Shown here: positions 42,370-50,632 of the stretch, piece after piece
Position numbering within the stretch: position 1 is the stretch's first letter
Layout of the letters: each line of letters begins with the position of its first letter
Assembly: GCA_002452815.1 (NCBI GenBank)
Contig: DKFM01000023.1
Location: 79,338-143,337, forward strand
Direction: 5' to 3'
DNA from: Rhodobacteraceae bacterium UBA6796
Lineage (GTDB): Bacteria > Pseudomonadota > Alphaproteobacteria > Rhodobacterales > Rhodobacteraceae
Length of the DNA stretch: 64,000 nt
The notes under the pieces: generated by a model
Database searches by the model: none
Seen by the model: the letters and a program-made list of their open reading frames with translations, nothing else
Told to the model about the DNA's origin: nothing
Position numbers and translations under genes: made by a program

Positions 42370-42396
42370 ACAGCCCGGAGAGATCCGGGCTGTTTT
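42370..42396 (+). terminator. Hairpin between livJ and livG, partial terminator
   Basis: ACAGCCCGGA (42370-42379), loop GAGA and TCCGGGCTGT (42384-42393) form a perfect ten-base stem followed by TTTCC. It stands 20 bp behind the livJ stop and 74 bp before the livG start in a same-strand operon. The short T-run suggests partial termination or a 3' end stabiliser for the abundant binding-protein message. Confidence 0.8.
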
Positions 42397-42456
42397 CCAT
42401 TAATAACAAGGCCATAAACGGCAACCTTCATGTCGCGCATGAAGTTAGGGGACTGC

Positions 42457-43245
42457 ATGATCCGGGTAGAGAACCTGCACAAGCATTTCGGCGGCTTCCG
42501 CGCTGTCGACAATGCCTCGCTAGAGATCGCCACCGGCTCCATCACCGGGCTCATCGGCCCGAACGGAGCGGGAAAGTCGACGCTTTTCAACGTGATAGCC
42601 GGGGTTCATAAACCGACCTCGGGGCGGGTCACGATGGATGGCGAGGATATTACCGGGCTTGCCCCGCACGAGCTGTTTCACAAGGGGCTGCTGCGCACCT
42701 TCCAGATCGCGCATGAATTCCCCTCGATGACGGTGCGCGAGAACCTGATGATGGTGCCCGGCAATCAGTCGGGGGAAACGCTGTGGAACGCCTGGTTCGG
42801 CCGCGGACGGATCGCGCAGGAAGAGGCAGCCCTTCTGAAGAAGGCAGACGAAGTTCTTGATTTCCTGACGATTTCGCACCTGAAGGATGAACGCGCGGGC
42901 AACCTGTCGGGTGGCCAGAAGAAGCTTTTGGAACTGGGGCGCACGATGATGGTCGAGGCCAAGATCGTGTTCCTGGACGAGGTCGGCGCAGGTGTGAACC
43001 GTACGCTTCTGAACACCATCGGCGATGCGATCGTGCGGCTGAACAAGGAACGCGGCTACACCTTCTGCGTGATCGAGCATGACATGGATTTCATCGGACG
43101 GCTTTGCGATCCGGTGATCGTGATGGCCGAGGGCCGCGTGCTGGCCGAAGGATCGGCCGAAAGCATCATGCAAAACGAGGCGGTGATCGAGGCCTACCTG
43201 GGCACCGGGTTGAAGAACAAGGTCAAGGCGGAGGCTGCATCGTGA
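42457..43245 (+). CDS. livG: Branched-chain amino acid ABC transporter ATPase LivG
   Basis: The 262-residue ATPase shows Walker A GPNGAGKST, signature LSGGQKKLLELGRTMM and Walker B IVFLDEVGAGVN, in which the usual Pro after DE is Val; this variant is common in this subfamily as far as I recall. The helical segment between Walker A and the signature is long, as is normal in LivG. The H-loop VIEHDMDFIGRLCD follows. The start at 42457 (MIRVENL) has AGGGGA upstream; the open frame begins 27 bp earlier. It couples ATP hydrolysis to transport with LivF and the two permeases. Confidence 0.95.
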   Translation: MIRVENLHKHFGGFRAVDNASLEIATGSITGLIGPNGAGKSTLFNVIAGVHKPTSGRVTMDGEDITGLAPHELFHKGLLRTFQIAHEFPSMTVRENLMMVPGNQSGETLWNAWFGRGRIAQEEAALLKKADEVLDFLTISHLKDERAGNLSGGQKKLLELGRTMMVEAKIVFLDEVGAGVNRTLLNTIGDAIVRLNKERGYTFCVIEHDMDFIGRLCDPVIVMAEGRVLAEGSAESIMQNEAVIEAYLGTGLKNKVKAEAAS

Positions 43246-43297
43246 TCGGATTTTTCATGATCAAGCAAGGTGTTATGGGCTGTTTCGGAGACATCGC

Positions 43298-44002
43298 ATG
43301 AGCTTTCTTGACGCCTCTGACATGACGGGCGGCTATGGTGCCGCCGATATTCTGCACGGCTGCACGCTCAAGGTCGAGAAAGGCCAGATCGCGGTGATCG
43401 TGGGCCCGAACGGCGCCGGCAAATCGACCGCGATGAAGGCGGTCTTCGGCATGCTGAAATTGCGCGGCGGCCATGTGAAGCTCGACGGCGAGGACATCAC
43501 CGCGCTTTCCCCGCAAGAGCGGGTGCGCAAGGGGATGGGCTTCGTGCCCCAGGTCAACAACGTCTTCCCGACGATGTCGGTCGAGGAAAACCTGGAAATG
43601 GGCGCCTTCATCCGCACCGACGATTTCCGCCCGACGATGGAGCAGGTCTATGATCTGTTCCCGATCCTGCGCGACAAGCGACACCAGAACGCGGGCGAAT
43701 TGTCCGGCGGGCAGCGCCAGCAGGTCGCCGTGGGCCGCGCGCTGATGACGCAGCCCAAACTTCTGATGCTGGACGAACCCACTGCGGGCGTCAGCCCCAT
43801 CGTGATGGACGAGCTGTTCGACCGGATCATCGAGGTCGCGCGCACCGGCATTTCCATCCTGATGGTCGAACAGAACGCGCGTCAGGCGCTGGAAATCGCC
43901 GATCAGGGCTATGTGCTGGTGCAAGGCGCCAATAAATACACCGACACGGGCGCCGCGCTGATGGCCGACCCCGAAGTCCGCCGCACCTTCCTGGGGGGCT
44001 GA
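43298..44002 (+). CDS. livF: Branched-chain amino acid ABC transporter ATPase LivF
   Basis: The 234-residue ATPase has Walker A VGPNGAGKST, the signature LSGGQRQQVAVGRALM, Walker B LLMLDEPTAGVSP and the H-loop ILMVEQNARQAL. The C-terminal ends VRRTFLGG as in LivF proteins. The gene lies 53 bp after livG. The short gap contains no visible gene. It pairs with LivG to energise transport by the LivH-LivM membrane pair. Confidence 0.96.
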   Translation: MSFLDASDMTGGYGAADILHGCTLKVEKGQIAVIVGPNGAGKSTAMKAVFGMLKLRGGHVKLDGEDITALSPQERVRKGMGFVPQVNNVFPTMSVEENLEMGAFIRTDDFRPTMEQVYDLFPILRDKRHQNAGELSGGQRQQVAVGRALMTQPKLLMLDEPTAGVSPIVMDELFDRIIEVARTGISILMVEQNARQALEIADQGYVLVQGANKYTDTGAALMADPEVRRTFLGG

Positions 44003-44003
44003 G

Positions 44004-45011
44004 ATGGAATTCCTCAATGCGCTGGTCGCAATTCTGAACTACGTCGTGGTGCCCGCCACCGCCTATGGTGCGCAGCTTGCGCTCGGGGCGCTCGGGGTCA
44101 CGCTGATCTATGGCATCCTGCGGTTCTCGAACTTTGCCCATGGCGATACGATGGCCTTCGGCACCGGCATCACGATCATCGTGACCTGGGGCCTGCAGGC
44201 ACTGGGGATCGGGCTGGGGCCGCTGCCCACCGCCCTGCTGGCCCTGCCCTTCGGCATCGCGATCACCGCGGCGCTGGTGCTGGCGACGGACCGCGTGGTC
44301 TATCGCTATTACCGCAAGGTCAAAACCGCGCCGGTGATCCTGACCATGGTTTCGGTGGGCGTGATGTTCGTGATGAACGGCGTGACGCGCCTGCTGATCG
44401 GCGTCGATGAGATCCAGTTCGCCGATGGCGAGCGGTTCGTCGTCGCGGCGCGGGCCTTCAAGGCCGCCACCGGCCTGAACGAGCCGCTGGCGATCCGCAC
44501 GACGCAGGTCATCACCGTGGTCGTCGCCGGTCTGGTGGTCTGGGCGCTGTTCTGGTTCCTGGCGCGCACCCGCACCGGCAAGTCGATGCGCGCCTTCTCC
44601 GACAACGAGGATCTGGCACTGTTGTCGGGGATCAACCCCAACCGCGTCGTGGCGGTGACCTGGATCATCGCGGCGGCGCTGGCCACCACGGCAGGCACGC
44701 TCTACGGTCTGGATAAATCCTTCAAGGCGTTCAACTACTTCCAGCTGCTGCTGCCGATTTTCGCCGCGGCCATCGTGGGGGGCTTGGGCAATCCGCTGGG
44801 CGCGATTGCGGGCGGGTTCGTCATCGCCTTTTCCGAGGTGGGCGTGACCTATGCCTGGAAGAAGGTGGCCACCTATCTGATCCCGAACTGGGAGGCCGAG
44901 GGGCTGATGCAGCTTCTGTCGACCGAGTATAAATTCGCGGTCAGCTTCGCCATCCTGATCATCGTATTGCTGTTCAAGCCCACCGGGCTGTTCAAGGGGA
45001 AATCGGTATGA
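44004..45011 (+). CDS. livH: Branched-chain amino acid ABC transporter permease LivH
   Basis: The 335-residue inner-membrane permease has about eight hydrophobic segments. The family start GALGVTLIYGILRFSNFAHGD and the late TAGTLYGLDKSF and IVGGLGNPLGAIAGG (the cytoplasmic loop for ATPase contact) are readable. The C-terminus FKPTGLFKGKSV matches LivH. It begins two bases behind livF and its stop overlaps the livM start. Confidence 0.95.
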   Translation: MEFLNALVAILNYVVVPATAYGAQLALGALGVTLIYGILRFSNFAHGDTMAFGTGITIIVTWGLQALGIGLGPLPTALLALPFGIAITAALVLATDRVVYRYYRKVKTAPVILTMVSVGVMFVMNGVTRLLIGVDEIQFADGERFVVAARAFKAATGLNEPLAIRTTQVITVVVAGLVVWALFWFLARTRTGKSMRAFSDNEDLALLSGINPNRVVAVTWIIAAALATTAGTLYGLDKSFKAFNYFQLLLPIFAAAIVGGLGNPLGAIAGGFVIAFSEVGVTYAWKKVATYLIPNWEAEGLMQLLSTEYKFAVSFAILIIVLLFKPTGLFKGKSV

Positions 45012-46339
45012 GCACGCATCAACCGAGCGCCGCCCGGGGCGGCAAAATCCGCGCGCCGCTGCTGTTTGCGGTGATGGCCGTGCTGATCGGCTTCGAGGGC
45101 ATGACCTCGGGCTGGAACGGCGCCATCGGCATCCTCAACATGGGGCTGATCTCGGCGATCCTTGCCCTGGGGGTGAACATGCAATGGGGCTATGCGGGGC
45201 TGTTCAACTCGGGTGTGGTGGGTTTCATCGCGCTTGGCGGTCTGGCGCCGGTCCTGGTGTCGATGCCCCCCACGCCCGGGGCCTTCGCGGCCGGCGGCTG
45301 GCAGATCCTGATCGGCCTGCTAATCGCCGTGGCCGCGATCGTGCTGGCGGTCTGGCTGAACGGGCGGCTTGCGGGGAAGGCGCGCGTGCTGGCCATCGTC
45401 GCGGTGCTGGTCGCGGGGTTCTTCATCTATCGCGCGGTCTTCGATCCGGCGGTGGCCGCAGTGCAGGCGATCAACCCTTCGGCCCTTGGTTATCTGGGCG
45501 GGCTTGGCCTGCCGGTGCTGCTGGCCTGGCCGGTGGGCGCGCTGCTGGCGGCCGGTGCCGCCTGGGTCATTGGCAAGACCGCGCTTGGCCTGCGCTCGGA
45601 CTATCTGGCGATTGCGACGCTCGGGATCGGCGAGATCATCGTGGCAGTGCTGAAGAACGAGGAATGGCTGGCGCGCGGCGTGCTCAACGTCAACGGCATT
45701 CCCCGCCCCTGGCCCGTGCCCTATGAAATCGACCTGCAGGGCAATGCCGCCTTCGTCGAACGCGCCGCCGCACTGGGGCTTGATCCGGTCACGGCCTCGA
45801 CCCTGCTGGTGAAACTGCTTTACACCGGGCTTTTCGTGGCGGTTCTGGGCCTTCTGCTCTGGGCGGCCCAGCTGGCGCTGAAATCGCCCTGGGGCCGGAT
45901 GATGCGTGCGATCCGCGACAACGAGATCTCGGCCGCAGCGATGGGCAAGAACGTCACCCGCCGCCACCTGCAGATCTTCGTGCTGGGCTCGGCGGTGATC
46001 GGGCTGGCGGGCGCGATGATGATCACGCTCGACGGGCAGATGACGCCTTCGTCCTACAACCCGCTGCGTTACACCTTCCTGATCTGGGTGATGGTGATCG
46101 TGGGCGGTTCGGGCAACAACTGGGGCTCGGTTCTGGGCGGTCTGCTGATCTGGTATCTGTGGATCAAGGCCGAGGCCTGGGGCCCGCAGATGATGGATCT
46201 GGTCACCGCCAACCTGTCGGAAGGCGCGCTGAAACAGCATCTGGTCGATTCGGCGGCACATATGCGGCTGATCGTGATGGGGCTGGTGCTGCTGCTGGTG
46301 CTGCGGTTCAGCCCGCGCGGGCTCTTGCCCGAGCGCTGA
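45008..46339 (+). CDS. livM: Branched-chain amino acid ABC transporter permease LivM
   Basis: The 443-residue permease belongs to the LivM family. It has hydrophobic segments throughout, including NMQWGYAGLFNSGVVGFIALGGLAPV, LRSDYLAIATLGIGEIIVAVL and the ATPase-contact region MRAIRDNEISAAAMGKNVTRRHLQIF; GGSGNNWGSVLGGLLIWYLW follows. It is longer than many LivM proteins (about 320-420) because of an N-terminal extension and central residues 90-170. It overlaps livH by four bases (ATGA). The operon ends with a strong terminator 16 bp behind the stop. Confidence 0.94.
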   Translation: MSTHQPSAARGGKIRAPLLFAVMAVLIGFEGMTSGWNGAIGILNMGLISAILALGVNMQWGYAGLFNSGVVGFIALGGLAPVLVSMPPTPGAFAAGGWQILIGLLIAVAAIVLAVWLNGRLAGKARVLAIVAVLVAGFFIYRAVFDPAVAAVQAINPSALGYLGGLGLPVLLAWPVGALLAAGAAWVIGKTALGLRSDYLAIATLGIGEIIVAVLKNEEWLARGVLNVNGIPRPWPVPYEIDLQGNAAFVERAAALGLDPVTASTLLVKLLYTGLFVAVLGLLLWAAQLALKSPWGRMMRAIRDNEISAAAMGKNVTRRHLQIFVLGSAVIGLAGAMMITLDGQMTPSSYNPLRYTFLIWVMVIVGGSGNNWGSVLGGLLIWYLWIKAEAWGPQMMDLVTANLSEGALKQHLVDSAAHMRLIVMGLVLLLVLRFSPRGLLPER

Positions 46340-46354
46340 AACCGACCGAAACCT

Positions 46355-46376
46355 GGGGGGCTTCGGCCCCCCTTTT
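46355..46376 (+). terminator. Strong intrinsic terminator after livM
   Basis: GGGGGGC (46355-46361), a TTCG tetraloop and GCCCCCC are followed by TTTT. The C(UUCG)G loop gives an extra-stable hairpin. It ends the liv operon before guaA. Confidence 0.92.
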
Positions 46377-46393
46377 CGACTCTGTTGCTTCTT

Positions 46394-46436
46394 TCTGGTT
46401 CAAATATCCCGGGGGTCCGGGGGCAGAGCCCCCGGC
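46394..46436. repeat. Dispersed intergenic hairpin repeat, copy B
   Basis: This copy has the layout of copy A at 25776-25820: TTCAAATATCC, CGGGGGT and a hairpin CCGGGGGC-AGA-GCCCCCGG. It stands right behind the liv terminator and before guaA. The perfect eight-base stem lacks a T-run. The strand cannot be assigned because hairpins read alike from both sides, although the CAAATATCC part is on the plus strand in copies A and B. Confidence 0.7.
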
Positions 46437-46486
46437 CTTGCCTCCCGCCTCTTGCTTTCCAAACGCGCGCCGAATATTCCCGCGTC

Positions 46487-48052
46487 ATGACCCAGCATCA
46501 ACGCCTCCTCATCATCGACTTCGGTTCTCAGGTCACGCAGCTGATTGCGCGGCGCCTGCGCGAGCTGAACGTCTATTGCGAAATCCACCCCTATCAGAAC
46601 GTGACCGACGCGTTCCTGGCCGATTTCGCCCCCCAAGCCATCATCTTTTCGGGCGGCCCCGACAGCGTCACCCGTGAAGGCTCCCCCCGCCCGCCGCAAA
46701 GCGCCTATACGATGGGCGTTCCGATCCTGGGCATCTGCTATGGCCAGCAGGTGATGATGCAGGATCTGGGCGGTCTGGTCGAAGCGGGGCAAAGCCACAC
46801 GGCCGAATTCGGTCGTGCCTACGTGACGCCGGCCGCGCAAAAACTCTCGATCCTCGAGGGCTGGTTCGAAGGCGAACAGCACCGCGAGCAGGTCTGGATG
46901 AGCCACGGCGATCACGTCTCGCGCCTCGCCCCGGGGTTTGAAGTCTACGGCACCTCGCCGGGCGCCCCCTTCGCGATCACCGCGGATCTTGCGCGCAATT
47001 TCTACGCCGTGCAGTTCCACCCCGAGGTGCACCACACCCCGAACGGCGCGAAACTCTACGAGAATTTCATCCGCCTCGCGGGCTTCACCGGCGACTGGAC
47101 GATGGGCGCCTATCGCGCCGAGATGATCGCCAAGATCCGCGAACAGGTCGGCGACAAGAAGGTGATCTGCGCGCTCTCGGGCGGCGTTGACAGCTCGGTC
47201 ACCGGCATCTTGCTGCATGAGGCGATCGGCGATCAGCTGACCTGCGTCTTCGTCGACCACGGGCTCTTGCGGCTGGGCGAGGCCGAGCAGGTGGTGGACA
47301 TGTTCCGCCAGAACTACAACCTGAACCTGATTCATGCCGAGGAAAGCGATCTGTTCCTTGGCGCGCTCGAGGGCGTCTCGGACCCCGAGGTCAAGCGCAA
47401 GACGATCGGCAAGCTCTTCATCGACGTGTTCCAGAAATACGCCAATGAGATCGAGGGCGCCGAATTCCTGGCGCAGGGCACGCTCTACCCCGATGTGATT
47501 GAATCGGTCAGCTTCTCGGGCGGCCCCTCGGTCACGATCAAGTCGCACCACAACGTCGGCGGCCTGCCCGAAAAGATGGGTCTGAAACTGGTCGAGCCGC
47601 TGCGCGAGCTGTTCAAGGACGAGGTTCGCGCCCTGGGCCGCGAACTCGGCCTGCCCGAAAGCTTCATCGGCCGTCACCCCTTCCCGGGCCCGGGTTTGGC
47701 GATCCGCTGCCCCGGAGAGATCACCCGCGAAAAGCTTGAAATCCTGCGCAAGGCCGATGCCGTCTATATCGACCAGATCCGCAAGCACGGGCTTTATGAC
47801 GAGATCTGGCAAGCCTTCGTCGCGATCCTGCCGGTGAAAACCGTGGGTGTGATGGGCGACGGGCGCACCTATGACTATGCCTGCGCGCTGCGCGCGGTGA
47901 CGTCGGTCGACGGGATGACCGCCGATTACTACCCGTTCAGCCACGAATTTCTGGGCGAGACCGCGACGCGGATCATCAACGAGGTGAAGGGCATCAACCG
48001 GGTGACCTACGACATCACCTCGAAACCGCCGGGCACGATCGAATGGGAATGA
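46487..48052 (+). CDS. guaA: GMP synthase (glutamine-hydrolysing)
   Basis: This 521-residue enzyme converts XMP to GMP with ATP and glutamine. The N-terminal class I glutaminase domain has [11 protein letters not shown] with the nucleophile Cys, plus the His-Glu partners in QFHPEVHHT. The ATP pyrophosphatase domain has the P-loop [13 protein letters not shown], then the dimerisation domain with [11 protein letters not shown] and KPPGTIEWE at the C-terminus. The start at 46487 ([15 protein letters not shown]) matches family starts, though no clear ribosome-binding site precedes it. A repeat and terminator fill the gap before it. Confidence 0.98.
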   Translation: MTQHQRLLIIDFGSQVTQLIARRLRELNVYCEIHPYQNVTDAFLADFAPQAIIFSGGPDSVTREGSPRPPQSAYTMGVPILGICYGQQVMMQDLGGLVEAGQSHTAEFGRAYVTPAAQKLSILEGWFEGEQHREQVWMSHGDHVSRLAPGFEVYGTSPGAPFAITADLARNFYAVQFHPEVHHTPNGAKLYENFIRLAGFTGDWTMGAYRAEMIAKIREQVGDKKVICALSGGVDSSVTGILLHEAIGDQLTCVFVDHGLLRLGEAEQVVDMFRQNYNLNLIHAEESDLFLGALEGVSDPEVKRKTIGKLFIDVFQKYANEIEGAEFLAQGTLYPDVIESVSFSGGPSVTIKSHHNVGGLPEKMGLKLVEPLRELFKDEVRALGRELGLPESFIGRHPFPGPGLAIRCPGEITREKLEILRKADAVYIDQIRKHGLYDEIWQAFVAILPVKTVGVMGDGRTYDYACALRAVTSVDGMTADYYPFSHEFLGETATRIINEVKGINRVTYDITSKPPGTIEWE

Positions 48053-48159
48053 GCTTTCGCCCGCGCCTTTCGGGACGCGGGTGAAATCACACGCGGGCGG
48101 CGGCGCGCCTGTCACAATTTCGGTGCAGCCGGTCTTCGGCTGTGTCACGGGGGGGATGC

Positions 48160-48921
48160 ATGGCACTGATCCGACTGACCGGCCATCTGATCTGCGCCTC
48201 GGCGGCAGAGCGTCAGGCGGTGCTGTGCCACCTTCCTGCCCATATCGCCGCGACCGTGCGTGAACCGGGCTGCCTGTTTTTCGACATTGCGCAAACCGCG
48301 GACCCGATGGTCTGGTCGGTATCCGAAGGCTTCGCCACGCAGGCGGATTTCGACGCGCATCAGGCCCGCGCTTCCACCAGCCCCTGGGCGGCGGCGACCC
48401 GGGCCATCAAGCGGGTCTACGAGATGGGCGTGGCCGAGCCCGAAATTTCCCCCGAAACCGACGCCGACATCGCGCCAATCGACCGGCTGACCCGGGCCGC
48501 GTTCGGGGGCCCCGACGAGGCGGAGCTGATTGCGCAGCTGCGCACGCAGGGGGATCTGGCCTTGTCTCTGGTCGCGCGGCTTGGACGCACCGTTCTGGGG
48601 CATGTCGCGTTTTCGCCGCTTTCCGCCCCGATGAAGGCCTGGGCGCTGGCGCCGGTCAGCGTGCGCACGGCCTGCCGTCGGCAGGGGATCGGCGCCGCGC
48701 TGATCCGCGCCGGTCTGGAATCCGCCCGCGCACAGGGCGTCGAGGCCGTTCTGGTGCTGGGCGATCCGGCCTATTACGGGCGTTTCGGTTTCAGCGCAAA
48801 GGCGGCCCAAGCGCTGCGCACCCCCTATGACGGGCCCTATCTGCAGGCGCTGTCCTTGTCGGGCACGGCGCGCCTGCCGGCGGGCGACATCACCTATCCG
48901 CCCGCCTTCGCGGTGCTGTAA
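48160..48921 (+). CDS. Two-domain protein: ABM-like monooxygenase domain plus GNAT acetyltransferase
   Basis: The 253-residue protein joins two domains. Residues 1-90 (HLICASAAERQAVLCHLPAHIAATVREPG, then CLFFDIAQTADPMVW and FATQADFDAHQ) look like an antibiotic biosynthesis monooxygenase (ABM) domain, a ferredoxin-like fold. Residues about 100-245 look like a GNAT acetyltransferase of YhbS type: ARLGRTVLGHVAFSPLS, the acetyl-CoA loop VRTACRRQGIGAALIRAGL and VLVLGDPAYYGRFGF. The ATG at 48160 has a GGGGGGA site; a GTG at 48142 is also open. No acceptor substrate is known. The combination is uncommon to my knowledge. It lies behind guaA and ends convergent with the DUF6456 gene with 3 bp between. 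Confidence 0.75.
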   Translation: MALIRLTGHLICASAAERQAVLCHLPAHIAATVREPGCLFFDIAQTADPMVWSVSEGFATQADFDAHQARASTSPWAAATRAIKRVYEMGVAEPEISPETDADIAPIDRLTRAAFGGPDEAELIAQLRTQGDLALSLVARLGRTVLGHVAFSPLSAPMKAWALAPVSVRTACRRQGIGAALIRAGLESARAQGVEAVLVLGDPAYYGRFGFSAKAAQALRTPYDGPYLQALSLSGTARLPAGDITYPPAFAVL

Positions 48922-48924
48922 GGC

Positions 48925-50040
48925 TCAGCCGATCAGCGGCGAGGCCCCGCCATAGGCTTCTTCGTAATGCCGTTTCAGCCGCATCAGCGCGATGCGCAGC
49001 ACGATCTTTCCCGACCGCGCCGACCAGCCCAGACGCCGTTCCGCCGTTTCCAGACCTTCCAGAAAACAGCAGCACCGCAGCACCATATCGCCCAGCCCCG
49101 GCCCCAGATCGCGCAGGGCCAGCGCCACGCGGTCACGCGCCCGATCAGATCCGCCACCATGGCCCGCGTCGGGGCGATACTGTCCGCGGTCCCCGCCGGT
49201 CAAAAACCGTTCCCAGTTCTGCGCCACGCGCGGGCCGATCTGCGCCAGCTCGAAATCTTCGCGCAGCCGTTCGCCCGCCGCGACAAGGTCCGGGGTCAGA
49301 AAGGGCTCTCCGTCCTTGTCGCGGCGCCGCGCCAGAACGCCCAGCGGGCTTTCGGCCAGGTTGGCGCGAACCCGCCGGAGCCGCCCCTGCCCCTCGTTCA
49401 CCGTGCGCTCGCCCCAGTCGCGGTGCTGATCGGCGAAAGGCATCGCTTCGGCCTCGGTTGCATCGACGAAACCACGGGCCGCGGCCTCTTCATCCAGCAT
49501 CCGCTTCAGCGCGGCCCGCCCGGCCGGTGCGATTTCATAGCTGATAACGCGCCCGGTATGCCTGACCGTGATCCAGTCCTGCAACGCGAAGGCCTGCGCC
49601 ATGGCGCGTTCGGTCACGGCAGTGCGCACCGTGCCACGCAACACGACGGCCTTGTCCATGTCGCCCGCCACGATCAGCAGGGCGCCCGGCTCGGCCATAC
49701 GGCGCAGGATGCGGCGGCCTTCACGCGCCAGCTGGTCGGTATCGGTCGGGATCTCTTTCGAGCGGATCGGTGCGGTCATCTGAACGTTTTCCTCTTTATG
49801 GGCGGAGGTTTGGGCAGGGAGGCAGGCGACAGACCCCAGACAGGACAGCGCCTCGTCGACCAGCGGATCGTCGCGGCGGGCCTCGATCCGGCGCACCCGG
49901 CGCAGGACGGTCGAGGCATGGCACCCCTCCACCCGTGCCAGTTGCCGGATCGACACGCCTTCTTCCACATGGCGCAGATACAGCCGCGCGTAATCTGGCA
50001 GCCAGGCAGGCAGCGCTGCCCCGGCCGGTTCGGTCCTCAT
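48925..50040 (-). CDS. DUF6456-type helix-turn-helix protein
   Basis: This is a 371-residue protein of a kind found in Rhodobacteraceae. The N-terminal part (LPDYARLYLRHVEEGVSIRQLARVEGCHASTVLRRVRRIEARRDD) is a clear helix-turn-helix resembling that of sigma/resolvase-type DNA-binding proteins. The C-terminal part (GLGDMVLRCCCFLEGLETAERRLGWSARSGKIVLRIALMRL) is the DUF6456 motif and contains CCC in the middle. Between them a basic region (REGRRILRRMAEPGA) and the VTPF-like central domain are present. The function is unknown, probably DNA-related. The start at 50040 is chosen for GGGGGAC upstream; 50091 and 50100 are also open. It is divergent from the small DUF6477 gene at 50265. Confidence 0.75.
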   Translation of the reverse strand: MRTEPAGAALPAWLPDYARLYLRHVEEGVSIRQLARVEGCHASTVLRRVRRIEARRDDPLVDEALSCLGSVACLPAQTSAHKEENVQMTAPIRSKEIPTDTDQLAREGRRILRRMAEPGALLIVAGDMDKAVVLRGTVRTAVTERAMAQAFALQDWITVRHTGRVISYEIAPAGRAALKRMLDEEAAARGFVDATEAEAMPFADQHRDWGERTVNEGQGRLRRVRANLAESPLGVLARRRDKDGEPFLTPDLVAAGERLREDFELAQIGPRVAQNWERFLTGGDRGQYRPDAGHGGGSDRARDRVALALRDLGPGLGDMVLRCCCFLEGLETAERRLGWSARSGKIVLRIALMRLKRHYEEAYGGASPLIG

Positions 50041-50264
50041 CGTCGTGTCCCCCGCAAAAGGCGCGGCGCAGCAGCCGCGCCGCTCTGTCATCCCATTCAA
50101 CCGTGGGTTGCTTTGGTTACCCGTTCGTTAATAAATGGAACGATGCCGATAATTGTTTAAATTTCCTAAAGATCGTCAAACGTTGCGCACGCATCAGCGG
50201 GGAAACGCGCAACACCCGCATAAGTTGTATCATTCTGGTCCCCATCCAAGCGAGGGGAACCCCA

Positions 50265-50558
50265 ATGACCGATCTGTTCGAGCTGATTTCCACCCTGAAA
50301 CGCCCGCGCCTGCTGATCCGGGCCGCAAGATTCGGACAAGGCGAGTATAATCGGAGCCGCGATCTGAAACGCCTGATGCGGGCCGCGGTCGTGCCAAGCC
50401 CCGAGCAGGCACTACAGCGGCTGCTGGCCGAGGAAGCCCAGCTCGAGGCCTCGCGGCAAGAGGGAGATGCCACCTACAGCCTGATGCGGCACATCGAAAT
50501 CCTGATCGCGATGATGGCCGAAGTGCGCCTGCTGCCGCGCCCGTCGGCCCAGGTGTGA
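50265..50558 (+). CDS. DUF6477-type small protein
   Basis: The 97-residue protein starts MTDLFELISTLKRPRLLIRAARFGQ, with RSRDLKRLMRAAVVPSPEQALQRLLAEEAQLEASRQ in the middle. It has amphipathic helices and no signal peptide. The pattern matches a small family seen in Rhodobacteraceae (DUF6477 as I recall it), often placed beside a DUF6456 gene. GAGGGGA precedes the ATG at 50265. The function is unknown. The 224 bp gap to the divergent DUF6456 gene is AT-rich around 50100-50160 and must hold both promoters; I could not fix them. Confidence 0.75.
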   Translation: MTDLFELISTLKRPRLLIRAARFGQGEYNRSRDLKRLMRAAVVPSPEQALQRLLAEEAQLEASRQEGDATYSLMRHIEILIAMMAEVRLLPRPSAQV

Positions 50559-50632
50559 CCCGCGCAGCCATACGGACAGCACCATCTGCCGAAAGGGCGC
50601 GTCACGGTCGCGGACCGGCGCGCCCTGCCCGT

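Noticed and set aside
48054..48090. Imperfect hairpin behind guaA (TTTCGCCCGCG and CGCGGGTGAAA)
   Set aside because: One mismatch and no T-run; it could be a weak end signal but support is poor.
50595..50625. GGGCGCG/CGCGCCC hairpin between the DUF6477 and HerA-like genes as terminator
   Set aside because: The stem is present but no T-run follows on either strand, so I did not list it as a terminator.
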